Shown piece by piece: positions 1 through 10,000 of a stretch of 24,888 nucleotides of DNA. The stretch's first letter is position 1, and the number at the start of each line of letters is the position of its first letter. The notes beneath the pieces were generated by a model. That model did not search any database, was not told the origin of the DNA, and worked only from the letters and a program-made list of their open reading frames with translations. This stretch comes from Symbiodinium natans (Eukaryota > Sar > Dinophyceae > Suessiales > Symbiodiniaceae), in assembly GCA_905221605.1 (NCBI GenBank), contig CAJNDS010002548.1:347501-372388 (forward strand), in the 5' to 3' direction. The position numbers and the translations under genes were made by a program.

Positions 1-177
1 GGATTTAGGCTTGAGCTTAAGTGGGTTTCCAAGATGGGTTTAGGGTTTAGGGCATAGGGTCAGCTTGGCAGGTCAAAGAAATCCTGGCTCTACATAATAT
101 GGGGATGGTTTGAAGGTATACCTTGGCGAACGACAAGGCTTGCACAGAGGGCTTGCAGCTGTGCGTGCTGTGTTTAC

Positions 178-289
178 TCCTAAACACTAAACACTAGCCC
201 TAAACCCGAAACCCTAAACCCTAAACCCTAAACCCTAAACCCTAACCCTAAACCCTAAGCCCTAAACCCCAAACCCTAAACCCTACATC
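178..289. repeat. Telomere-like tract, CCCTAAA orientation
   Basis: Degenerate then regular CCCTAAA heptamers on the + strand, with CCCGAAA, CCCTAAG and CCCCAAA variants. The tract ends at the unique island holding the minus-strand RING-like exon. Confidence 0.9.
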
Positions 290-301
290 TTGGGGGCATA
301 C

Positions 302-427
302 CTCCCAGTAGCTCTTGGGGATCGGCGATTACAGAGAGGGCAAGAGGAGACGTTGCCATGTTCTTCCAGCCTCTTGACGCACCTCTCTGGGCTGTCACTT
401 GGCACAAGGGCACTAGGGTCTGGGACT
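302..427 (-). CDS. Candidate internal exon with a RING-finger-like C-terminal half
   Basis: On the minus strand this island follows TTGAG and is followed by a good donor (GGGAG|GTATGC). One frame is open for 41 codons. It contains C-V-K-R-L, then E-E-H-G-N-V-S-S-C-P-L-C. This resembles the end of a RING or related zinc finger, where a Cys, a helix with R-L, and a final C-P-x-C pair bind zinc and contact an E2 enzyme. Only the second half of a finger is here, so the partner zinc ligands would lie in an upstream exon at higher coordinates. Telomere-like tracts lie on both sides, as for the other exons in this window. The frame and donor are seen; RING membership is inferred from a short motif and could be chance. 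No neighbouring minus-strand exon could be joined. Confidence 0.38.
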
Positions 428-429
428 CT

Positions 430-600
430 CAACCCTAAACCCTAAACCCTAAACCCTAAACCCTAAACCCTAAACCCTAAACCCTAAACCCTAAACCCTA
501 AACCCTAAACTTTAAACCATAAACCCTAGACCGTAAACCCTAAACTGTGAACCCTAAACCCTAAACTTTAGACCCTAGACCCGAAACTCTAAACCCTAAA
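430..600. repeat. Telomere-like tract, CCCTAAA orientation
   Basis: About ten perfect CCCTAAA units run into degenerate units (CTTTAAA, CCATAAA, CCGTAAA, CTGTGAA). The decay is strongest at the right end. Confidence 0.9.
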
Positions 601-940
601 CCCCAATGGGATCTAACAATCGTTGCGGGTTCGGAGGTTTAGGCTTTAGCATAGCCTGGCCCCTAGTACCGTTCTCCCCCTAGCATCACTCCACCCCCCC
701 CCCCCCTCCACTCACTATTATAAGATCCCGTGCTAGTTTTGTAAAAGGAATATTTGGACCCTAAAACCTGGTCCCTAAACTGTTAAACCCAAAGCCTACG
801 GCCTCTTTCGGGGGACCCGAAATAGTATAAGGACCCCGAAAAGACCATGAATTGGAGAAGTGGCCATGTTTTCAGGGAATATTTGGACCATGAATCCATA
901 AAACCCTGTTATAATATGATGGCGTGTTCGTATAGCGAGG
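601..940. other. Unique AT-rich island, no gene seen
   Basis: This holds a C13 run at 694-706 and a 14-base direct repeat (GGAATATTTGGACC) at 747-760 and 876-889. No frame looks coding. Confidence 0.6.
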
Positions 941-1540
941 AAACCCTAAACCCTAAACCCTAAACCCTAAACCCTAAACCCTAAACCCTAAACCCTAAAC
1001 CCTAAACCCTAAACCCTAAACCCTAAACCCTAAACCCTAAACCCTAAACCCTAAACCCTAAACCCTAAACTTTACGCCCTACACCCTAAACCGTAAACCC
1101 TAAACCGTGAACCCTAAACCCTAAACTTTAGACCCTAAACCCTAAACTTTAGACCCTAAACCCTAAACCCTAAACCCTAAACCCTAAACCCTAAACGCTA
1201 AACCTTGAACCCTAAACCCCTAAACCCCTAAACCCCTAAACCCCTAAACCCCTAAACCCCTAAACCCCTAAACCCCTAAACCCCTAACCCCTAAACCCCT
1301 AAACCCCTAAACCCCCTAAACCCCTAAACCCCTAAACCCCTAAACCCCTAAACCCCTAAACCCCTAAACCCCTAAACCCCTAAACCCCTAAACCCCTAAA
1401 CCCCTAAACCCCTAAACCCCTAAACCCCTAAACCCCTAAACCCCTAAACCCCTAAACCCCTAAACCCCTAAACCCCTAAACCCTAAACCCTAAACCCTAA
1501 ACCCTAAACCCTAAACCTTGAACCCTAGTCTCGAACCCTT
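941..1540. repeat. Long telomere-like array with an embedded 8-mer CCCCTAAA block
   Basis: About 18 CCCTAAA heptamers are followed by degenerate heptamers, then a near-homogeneous block of CCCCTAAA octamers from about 1208 to 1482 (over 30 units; one unit lacks a base pair and one has an extra C), then heptamers again. The octamer block has sharp edges. Confidence 0.95.
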
Positions 1541-1704
1541 CAACCCTGAAGCCCGTGACCCTCCCAAACCCGAGCTGCCTGTAAGATGCTGAGGTCCCAG
1601 GCATGAGCCAAAGATCACCTGCTTTCACCAGGCAGAAGCATCACAGACCGATGTCCTGCTTTGCGCTTGACGACGGTGGCCGGGCCTCAACTACCTGAAT
1701 CCTA
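1541..1704. other. Unique island, possibly exonic but strand unresolved
   Basis: Both strands carry open frames of about 20-24 codons. On the minus strand a frame ends at AAAGCAG|GTGATC, a plausible donor. On the plus strand a frame around 1630-1690 also has good codon use. I could not choose between them. Confidence 0.25.
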
Positions 1705-2170
1705 GACCCTGAACCCTCAACCCTGAACCCTAAACCCTAAACGGCCCTAAACTCTACCTGTTTCCGAGACGCTGAACTCTAGAGCCCTGCGAACCCCCAA
1801 ACCACAACCCCAGACCTGAAAACCCTCAACCCCAAACCCTGTGCCCTTGAACCCTACCCCAAACCCCAAACCCTAAACCTTTGAACCCTAAACACCAAAC
1901 CCCAAACCCTAACCCCTAAACCCTTGAACCTTTGAACCCTGAACCCCAAACCCCAAAACCTAAACCCTAAACCTAGAACCCTGAATCCCTAAAGCCCCAA
2001 AGCCCTAAAGCCTAAAGCCTAAACCCGAAACCCTGAACCCTACACCCTAAACCCTAAACCCTAAACCCTAAACCCTAAACCCTAAACCCTAAACCCTAAA
2101 CCCTAAACCCTAAACCCTAAACCCTAAACCCTAAACCCTAAACCCTGAACCCTAAACCCTAAACCCCAAC
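1705..2170. repeat. Telomere-like tract, degenerate then perfect
   Basis: From 1705 to about 2040 the units are heavily mutated (CCCCAAA, CCTGAA, CCTTGAA, AAAGCCC). From about 2040 to 2160 they are perfect CCCTAAA heptamers. The mix suggests old and newly amplified units side by side. Confidence 0.9.
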
Positions 2171-2283
2171 ACCTATACCCTTAGCGCCAAGAGCAAGCTT
2201 TCCTACCCTCCCGTGCGGAGCATGGAGGGTAGGCCGGTGCATACCTGAATCGCGACAAGTCGAGGAGAAGAGGAGCTCCTAGG
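2171..2283. other. Unique island with splice-like sites on both strands
   Basis: Plus strand: CCTTAG|C to GGAGG|GTAGGC bounds an open stretch of about 45 bases. Minus strand: CTAG|GAGCTC to TTCAG|GTATGC bounds a 34-base stretch (2245-2278). Either could be a small exon; nothing links them to a gene. Confidence 0.25.
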
Positions 2284-2353
2284 CTAGGGTTTAGGGTTTA
2301 GGGTTTAGGGTTTAGGGTTTGGGGTTTAGGGTTTAGGGTTTAGGGTTTAGGGT
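2284..2353. repeat. Telomere-like tract, TTTAGGG orientation
   Basis: Ten or so TTTAGGG units with one TTTGGGG variant. The orientation is opposite to the tracts on its left. Confidence 0.95.
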
Positions 2354-2445
2354 CACAACCTTTCTTTTCACCCTTATAAAGTACCTGCACCAAACTGCCC
2401 TAAACACTCTCTAAGCTATGTATACTTAACGGCTAATGGCTTCAC

Positions 2446-2725
2446 GCTTTTCCACCAACATTTCTCGGTTTCCCCGCCAACGTTTCCCGGGTTTTCCACC
2501 AACATTTACCGGTTTTCCACCAACCTTTCACTCCACCAAAATTTCGCGGTTTTCACCCAAACTTTCGCGGACAAGCAATACTTCACGGCAAACCACCGAC
2601 AATTCCCGGACAAGCACCAACATTTCGTGGACAAGCACCGACAATTCGCGGACAACCACCAGAAATAGCACCGAAATATCAAAGCTTCCCGGTTTCCCAC
2701 CAAACTTTGCCGGTTTTCCGGGCCA
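2446..2725. repeat. 21-bp minisatellite, about 12 degenerate units
   Basis: Units follow the pattern (T/A)(T/C)AA-CACCAACATTTC-CGG; clear 21-base copies include those near 2610-2655. The 21-base period keeps one frame open as a 7-residue Ser/Thr/Asn/Phe-rich repeat, which I read as a by-product of the period and not as a gene. Confidence 0.75.
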
Positions 2726-2731
2726 GGCATG

Positions 2732-3165
2732 GCCAGTCAGGGCTGATTGGCTGGCTTTAGGGGTTGAGGCCCTACTCTGACCTGCCTTTAGGGTTTACGG
2801 CCTACTCTGGGCTGGTTTTAGGTTTACGGCTTACGCGAGGCCTGGTTTGAGGGCTTAGGACATACTCTGGGCTGGCTTAGGGTTTATTAGGGCTTGCTCG
2901 AGCTGGTTTTACTCTGGGTTGGCTTTAGGGTTTACTCTGGGCTGGCTTCAGGGTTTAGGGCCTACTCTGGGCTGGTTTTAGGATTTAGGGCTTACTCCAG
3001 GCCTCTTCTGTGCTGGTTTTAGGGTTTAGGGCTTAGTCTAGGCTATCTTTCGGGCTTAGCGCCAACTCTGGCCCGGTTTTAGGGAATAAGGCCTACTCTG
3101 GGCTGGCTTTAGGTTCAGTGCCTTTTCTGGGCTGGCTTTAGGGTTGAGGGCCTACTCTGAGCCTA
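2732..3165. repeat. 30-bp minisatellite carrying a TTTAGGG core
   Basis: About 13 copies of roughly 30 bases read GCCTACTCTGGGCTGG followed by TTTTAGGGTTTAGG, with substitutions and small indels. The second half of each unit is telomere-like, so a telomere-like unit appears to have been captured into a longer tandem repeat. Confidence 0.8.
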
Positions 3166-3272
3166 CTGAACCTAGAGTTTTCAGGTTAAAACAAAAAGTG
3201 AGATGCTTGGACTTGAGATGCTGAACCCTAGCCCACTGTAAGCCCTAAACCCCCAAACCCTGCCCAAAATAA

Positions 3273-3461
3273 CTAAGTGCCATAGAAGTGCTCAGAGACC
3301 CCCGTGCGCCCAGAAGACAACCGCTTGGATACGGGAGGCTGGTTAGGGGAAGAGGGCTTCTTGGCGTGCGGGGCGTAGGGTTTAGGGTTGAGGGTTGAGG
3401 CTGTCGAACATAGGGCCTCCAGCGCAGTGCTTGATCCCAAACCCTTTCCAAAGCCGAACAT
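3273..3461 (-). CDS. Weak candidate ORF, 62 codons
   Basis: An ATG-started minus-strand frame. Residues 1-15 are Gly-rich, the middle crosses a telomere-like stretch, and the end is Lys/Ser/Pro-rich and stops in TAG. The frame passing through repeat sequence argues against a real uninterrupted gene; at most its two ends are exonic. Product not recognised. Confidence 0.15.
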   Translation of the reverse strand: MFGFGKGLGSSTALEALCSTASTLNPKPYAPHAKKPSSPNQPPVSKRLSSGRTGVSEHFYGT

Positions 3462-3468
3462 CCCTAAA

Positions 3469-3545
3469 TCCCCAAACCCTAAAAACCCTAAACCCTAAAA
3501 ACCCTAAAAACCCTAAACCCTAAAGACCCTAAAAACCCTACACCT
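3469..3545. repeat. Telomere-like tract with A-rich variants
   Basis: Mixed CCCTAAA and CCCTAAAAA units. A 48-base exon-like stretch follows on the minus strand (3570-3617; donor ATGCAG|GTAATGG), but with no partner exon. Confidence 0.8.
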
Positions 3546-3751
3546 TAACCCCCAAATTCTGACCATTACCTGCATGCAACTACAACCGAGCCATCCGCCT
3601 CCATGCTTCCAGCCAGTCTCCGAAAAACCCTAAACCCGAAACCTAAACCCTTTAGCTAGGTAAACCCGGCAGTCCCTACATCATGACATCCCAATTGCCA
3701 GAAATATAAAGTAGTTTTGTTTTATATTGGTGAGAGGATTTCATTCAGAGC

Positions 3752-3810
3752 GTGTGTGTGTATACATATGTATATATATATATATATGTATACATGTATA
3801 TATGTATATG
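3752..3810. repeat. TG/TA microsatellite
   Basis: (TG)n followed by TATACATATG and (TA)n with TATG interruptions. Strongly AT-rich compared with the surroundings. Confidence 0.9.
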
Positions 3811-3897
3811 GTCCTGAATCAAAGCAAACAGCCCTCTACTCAAGATATCCTCTTCCCACAAGAGCAACAACGGCTTTGACACCCCTGAACCAAAAAC

Positions 3898-3985
3898 CCA
3901 AACCCTCAACCCTAAACCCCAAACCCCAAACCCTAAACCCTAAACCCTAAACCCCAAACCCCAAACCCCAAACCCTAAACCCCTT
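3898..3985. repeat. Telomere-like tract with CCCCAAA variants
   Basis: Alternating CCCTAAA and CCCCAAA heptamers. The tract ends about 40 bases before the proposed start codon of the kinase-like gene. Confidence 0.85.
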
Positions 3986-4027
3986 ACACTTCTCGCCCTC
4001 GGGGTCCATGGACGGTCCGCGGAAGCC

Positions 4028-4071
4028 ATGGCAGCACTACGGGCGTCGTTCAGGCGCCTGCTGCTTTTGAA
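4028..4071 (+). CDS. Kinase-like gene exon 1 (start codon, transit-peptide-like leader)
   Basis: GAAGCCATGG is a favourable start context. Fourteen codons read M-A-A-L-R-A-S-F-R-R-L-L-L-L plus two bases: basic and amphipathic, without acidic residues, as in mitochondrial presequences. The proposed donor is a GC site at 4072. The minus strand of this island is also open. Confidence 0.45.
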
Positions 4072-7000
4072 GCCCTAGACCCTAAATCCGAAACCTGAAA
4101 CCCCTAAGACCCTAAAACCCTAAACCCTAAACCCTAAACCCTAAACCCTAAACCCCTAAAACCAGGAAAAGCCCCAACCTCAGCCAGAAAAGGTTTAGGG
4201 TTTCAGGGTTGCAGGTGACATGGAGAATTCTGTGCTTCTTTGTGTGTTTGGGCGGAGGTGTCGATTGAAGTTTGGCCAGCCCCAAACCCTGAACCTTTAA
4301 CCCTAAACCCTAAACCCTAAACCTGGTAAAGCAATAAGCCGCCACAAGGCCTCAGTCGCTTAAACCCCAAGCTCGAAGCCTGATAAGCCCCAAAATTCTT
4401 CTTAGGCCAGTCTTTTTCCCAAAGAAGCCCACTGAGCTTCTAGGTTCTCAGGACCTTTGGTGGTGGGTTGAGGGTTTAGGGTTTAGGGTTTAGGGCAAGA
4501 CCCTAAAACCCTAAACGCTAAAGCCGTAAACCCTAAACCACTCTTACCTATATACATACACCCTCAACTCCTTATTTGGCATAGGCGCACCTCCACTACA
4601 AGTGCAGAGGCGTGCCTGTGCCCAGTAAGGAGGCGCGCCTACGTCCAATAAGGCCGCCTCCTTATTGGGCACAGGCACACCTCCTTGTTGGGCAAAGGCA
4701 CGCCTCTTGACTAGGCCTTAGGCCCTGGACTTAAAGGTTTAGGGGCTACTAGGCGGACTTGTGGGGTTTAGGGTTTAGGGTTTAGGGTTTAAGGTTTAGG
4801 GTTTGGGGCCTATTGAGCCTTGAGCTTTGTGGTTTGAAAGGAAGGCTGGCGTCAGTGGGCCCTAATGCACGGAGCCGAAGGTTTATGATTTGAATGAACT
4901 TTGTATGTTCTTAGTCCCTAAACCAAAACAACCCAAAACCCAAAACCCCTAAAACCCTAAACCCCTAACTCCCTACGCCCTAAAGGCCAACAACCCCAAA
5001 ACCCTAAACCTAGAGCCCTAAAGCCCTAAAGCCCTAAAGCCCTAAAGCCCTAAAGCCCTAAAGCCCTAAAACCCTAAACCCTAAACCCTAAACCCTAAAC
5101 CCTAAACCCTAAAACCCCAAAATGTCCGAACCCTAAGTCTCCTTGCGACAGGCGCGCGGTGCAGAGGCCCTCCCAGGGTTTGGGTTCTGCTTTTACCTCG
5201 AGGGGAGGGTTCAGGCTTAGGGTTTAGGGTTTAGGGTTTGGGGTTTAGGGTTTAGGGTTCAGGTTTAGGGAGTGTTCAGGGATTAGGGTGTTATATAGGG
5301 TTTAGAGTTTTGGGTTCAATGGCGTGTCTTGGTTTCCTGGGTTGGGGTGGGGGAGGGAGAGTTGGAGGGCGGGAGGGTTGAAGGTTTAAGGTCTTTAGCC
5401 CCCTCCCAACATGCGCCAGGTGTCTGCAGAACAACACACCTAAACCCTAAACCCCTAAACCCCTAAACCCCTAAACCCCTAAACCCCTAAACCCCTAAAC
5501 CCCTAAACCCCTAACCCGAAACCCGAAACCCTAAACCCTAAACCCTAAACCCTAAACCCTAAACCCTAAACCCTAAACCCTAAACCCTAAACCCTAAACC
5601 CTAAACCCCGACACCCGAGGCTTCCGACCCCGACTCGGCGCTTCGCAGCCTTGGCCGAGGATGTGGCCACCTACGCGCGGCTTGGGCTCGGGGTTTCGGG
5701 TTTAGGGTTTGGGGTTTAGGGTTTAGGGTTTAGGGTTCGGGGTTTAGGGTTCGGGGTTTGGGGTTTAGGGCTAGGGGAGGTTTGGGGGGTGGAACAGGGT
5801 ATTTCGGTTCTTCGGTTCATGTTAGGTATGTTTGCAGGGCGTTGAGGGATCTAGGGGGCTGCTAGAAAGGGTATTTGGGGTCTCTTCGGTTTTCCCTTCG
5901 GGTGTTCAGGTGAATGAAGGCTTCGGGGTTTTGAGGTTTAGGGTCTAGGGTTTAGGGCTTATAGGGTTTGGAGCAATCAACGGCCATGTTTGGGTATTTG
6001 GGTGGTATTCCGGTGTTTTGAAGGGTTTTCGGGCACTTGTGAGGCGCTAAGAGTAATCTAGAGAGCTCTAAGGATAGTTATATGGGCTTTAATGTGGCCC
6101 CTTACCTCCTTCAAAGGGTTCTGAAGTATGGGGTATAAAAGAGGCATGTAACGGCTTAATTGCAATTAGGGTTTAGGGGTTGGAGTTAGGCATTTCGGGG
6201 CCCAGGTCATATATTCAGCCGGGAACGTCTGGCGGGCAAGGTCATATAAGCAGGCAAGGTCATCAAATCAGTGGGCAAGGTCAAAAACCCTAAACCCTAA
6301 ACCCTAGACCCTAAACCCTAAACCCTAAACCCTAGACCCTAAACCCTAAACCCTAAACGCCAAACCCCTAAACCCTAAACCCTAAACCCTAAACCCTAAA
6401 CCCTAAACCCTAGACCCTAAACCCTAAACCCTAAACGCCAAACCCCTAAACCCTAAACCCTAAACCCTAAACCCTAGACCCTAAACCCTAAACCCTAAAC
6501 CCTAAACCCTAAACCCTAAACCCTAAACCCTAAACCCTAAACCCCAGGAACATGAAGCCGACGCCCATGAACCTCAGCAGCTGGCTCTCGGAGCTCGTTG
6601 AGCCGGTTCAGATCGCGCGCCTTGCCTTCGTTTCTTTTAGGGGTTTTAGGATTTAGGGTTTAGGGTTTTAGGGGTTATAGGGTTTCGGGTTTCGGGTTTG
6701 GGGTTTAGGGGTTTAGGGTTTAGGGTTTAGGGGGTTAGGGTTCAGGTTTTAGTGTTTTCGGGGTACAGGTTAAGGGTTTAGGGTCCAAGCGCTTTTGTGC
6801 TCTTCGGATGAAGGGCCTGGGGTTCTGATGGGTCCAGGACGCCAGGCGACCCCCACACGACTGCACGCGGACGCTTGTGGGTGCTTGCAAAAGCGGGCGA
6901 ACGCAAAACCCAGAAACTCAAAACCCAAGCCCTGAGCCCAAAACTCAAACCCTGAACCCTGAACCTGAACCCTGAACCCTAAACCAAGAAAGCAGTCGGG

Positions 7001-10000
7001 TAAGGTAAGGGACCCAAATTGGTTTAGGGTTTAGGGAAGGACCCAAACCCGAAACCCTAACTCCTAAACCCTAAACCCTACACCCTAAACCTTACACCCT
7101 AAACCCTAAACCCTGAACCCTAAACCCCTCAGCCAAAGACCACGTAACCCGCAGGAAGTTTCTGAGCAACGAGATGCTCGTCCGCTACGCGGAGCGCATT
7201 CGCTCCATAGACGCCCCGGCTGCGGTGTAGGATGGCGCGGGGGTTGAGGGTTTAGGACCCTAAACCTCAAACCCTAAACCCTGAACCCTAAACCCTAAAC
7301 CCTAAACCCTAAGCCCTAAACCCTAAACCCTAAACCCTAAACCCGAAATCCTAAACCCTAAACCCAAAACCCTAAACCCTAAACCCTAAACCCTAAACCC
7401 ACCCTAGACCCTGCAGAGCACTGAGGGCTTCAACGGTTTCAAGTTTCTTGGGATCTAGCGCACTATCTCCCGCAGCTGAGGGCCTCCCATGGCACTAAAC
7501 CCACCCTAAACCCTAAAAACCTTTAAACCCTATAAACCCTAGAAACCCTATAAACCCTATAAACCCTATAAGCCCTATAAGCCCTATAAGCCCTATAAAC
7601 CCTGTAAACCCTATAAACCCTGTAAACCCCATAAACCCGATAAACCCTATAAACCCTATAAGCCCTAAACCCCAAACCCTAAACTGCCCTAAAACGTGAA
7701 CCGGGTCTAAGGTTTGGGAGTGTTCTTCTGCTTTACAGGTTCTTGGCGTCACTGGGAAGGCTTCCAAGGAAAGCCCTTAAACCCTCAACCCCTAAAACCC
7801 TCAACCCCTAAACCCTAAACCCTAAACCCTAAACCCTAAACCCTAAACCCTAAACCCTAAACCCTAAACCCTAAACCCTAAACCCTAAACCCTAAACCCT
7901 AAATCAGGTATAGTTGCTTAACAAGCAAGGAAAGCCTCCCCGAATGGGAGAGCATTGCCGAGCTAGTGGAGGCCCGGCCCCCCAAAGGATCTCTTTCCCT
8001 CCCCAGAAGATTCGGTTCTAGGGTTACAAGGATTTAGGGTTTAGGGTTTAGGGTTCGGGTAGGGTTTAGGGTTCACAGGAGTTGTGGTTTAGGGTCTAGG
8101 GCCCAGAAGATTTCGTTCTGGGGTTACGCGGGTTTAGGTTCCCTTATCAAGTAACCAGCCCCAAAAAAGGGTTAGGGTTAGGATTTAGGATGTAGGGTTT
8201 AGGGGTAAGGGTTTAGGGTTTAAGGGTAAGGGTTTAGGGTTCATTCCGGGTTTAGGGTTTAGGGTTTAGGGTTTAGACCAAGGCAACCACCTTAAACCCG
8301 CGATCATCTAGTGTAGGACAAGGCCGCTGAGCCTAGACCCCACATCCAAAGACCCACAGTTTGGGGTTAGGGTTAGAGTTTAGGATTAAGGGTTGTGGGT
8401 TAGGGTTTGGGGTTTAGGGTTAGGGTTTAGGGTTTAGGGTTTAGGGTTTAGGGTTTAGGGTTTAGGGTTTAGGGTTTAGGGTTTAGGGCTTGTCGATTTA
8501 ACATGCGTAGTGTATGGAAAGAGAGACGGACGTCCGAAGCCTTCAGCGCAAAAGAGTTCCGTCATGTACATGGAGCTCTACTTTCTCCCACCCCAGGATG
8601 CCACCCAAAGCATTTGTAAGACGCTTAAGTTCTTAAGCGTCGCTAATACTGATAATAGTGTTTGGTAAAGATATTTCAGAATATGTGTATATAGACCATG
8701 CACTGACACAGTGAATGGCTGTAATTATGTTCCATAATTACCATTTACTTCTAGGTAAGACTAGAAAGTCGGCTTCGCTAAAGCCTTTGGGTGGCTTAGG
8801 GGGGCTTACCCCCTCCTGTGGGGTACCCCACACAGAAAAACGCCTTGTTTTGGAATAATTTTTGGCTCCAAGCACGATTTAGAAAGGCCAGACAAAGAAA
8901 AACGCACTTAAAGAGGCTACACACAAAGAAACGCACTGTTTTGGAATAATTTTTGGCCCCAAGCACGATTTAGCAAGGCCAGACAAAGAAAAACACGCTG
9001 TTCCCGAGTAATTTTTGGCTCCAAGGCCTTTGGCTGGCCACAAGCACTCGAGGGTCCATTTTTTGATCCGGGTTTGACTGGGGCTTAGGGTGGCTTCCCC
9101 TCTCCTGGGCTACCCCACAGGAAAGCTACAATTCCAGAAAATGAGGGGGTAATTTCCGCTATATAAAATCTATTTAAAATTAACTGGGAATCGAGCCATT
9201 TTTCCCGAATCCTGGGGTACCCCCCACGGAGCCTCCCTGGGACCTTCAAAAAAGCTTTCAGCTTCCTTCAGACCTTCGAAAGAGCTTCAGAGAGGCCACA
9301 CAAAGAGAAACGCACTGTTTTGGAGTAATTTTTGGCTTCAACCACGATTTAGCAAGGCCAGACAAGAAAAACGCACTGTTCCCGAGTAATTTTTAGCTCC
9401 AAGGCTTTTGGCTGGCCACGAGTAGCAAGGCCAGACAAAGAAAAACACGCTGTTCCCGAGTAATTTTTGGCTCCAAGGCCTTTGGCTGGCCACAAGCACT
9501 CGAGGGTCCATTTTTTGATCCGGGTTTGACTGGGGCTTAGGGTGGCTTCCCCTCTCCTGGGCTACCCCACAGGAAAGCTACAATTCCAGAAAATGAGGGG
9601 GTAATTTCCGCTATATAAAATCTATTTAAAATTAACTGGGAATCGAGCCATTTTTCCCGAATCCTGGGGTACCCCCCACGGAGCCTCCCTGGGACCTTCA
9701 AAAAAGCTTTCAGCCTCCTTCAGACCTTCGAAAGAGCTTCAGAGAGGCCACACAAAGAGAAACGCACCGTTTTGGAGTAATTTTTGGCTTCCACCACGGT
9801 TTAGCAAGGCCAGACAAAGAAAAACACGCTGTTCCCGAGTAATTTTTGGCTCCAAGGCCTTTGGCTGGCCACAAGCACTCGAGGGTCCATTTTTTGATCC
9901 GGGTTTGACTGGGGCTTAGGGTGGCTTCCCCTCTCCTGGGCTACCCCACAGGAAAGCTACAATTCCAGAAAATGAGGGGTAATTTCCGCTATATAAAATC

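Noticed and set aside
941-1540. CRISPR array
   Set aside because: The units are 7-8 base tandem repeats without spacers.
178-2170. A chromosome-terminal telomere
   Set aside because: Tracts are interrupted by unique DNA, decay variably, change period and flip orientation. The window does not end in a uniform array.
4323-4439. Minus-strand 39-codon exon (CCTAG|A to TACCAG|GTTTAG)
   Set aside because: Well bounded, with a donor running into TTTAGGG repeats, but it lies inside intron 1 of the + strand kinase-like gene and has no partner exon. Kept only as an alternative.
6838-6896. Extra kinase exon between exons 3 and 4
   Set aside because: It fits phases if exon 4 starts at 7155, but adds about 20 residues where the family has none. 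The direct 3-4 junction gives the expected spacing.
7416-7498. Minus-strand exon with L-D-P-K-K-L-E-T-V-E-A-L
   Set aside because: Protein-like, but within intron 4 of the kinase-like gene; the family spacing across exons 4-6 is right without it and no minus-strand gene could be assembled.
7513-7767. Minus-strand Gly-Phe-Ile repeat protein
   Set aside because: Produced by the 9-base CCCTATAAA period.
8273-8332. Minus-strand terminal exon ending in TAA
   Set aside because: Overlaps + strand exon 7. Either may be wrong; the + strand reading fits the phase chain.
8647-8770. LTR, Helitron end or hammerhead ribozyme
   Set aside because: No TG...CA ends, no primer-binding site or coding region; no CTRR end with a 3' hairpin at the right distance; the CTGATAA near 8650 does not match the hammerhead core CTGANGA.
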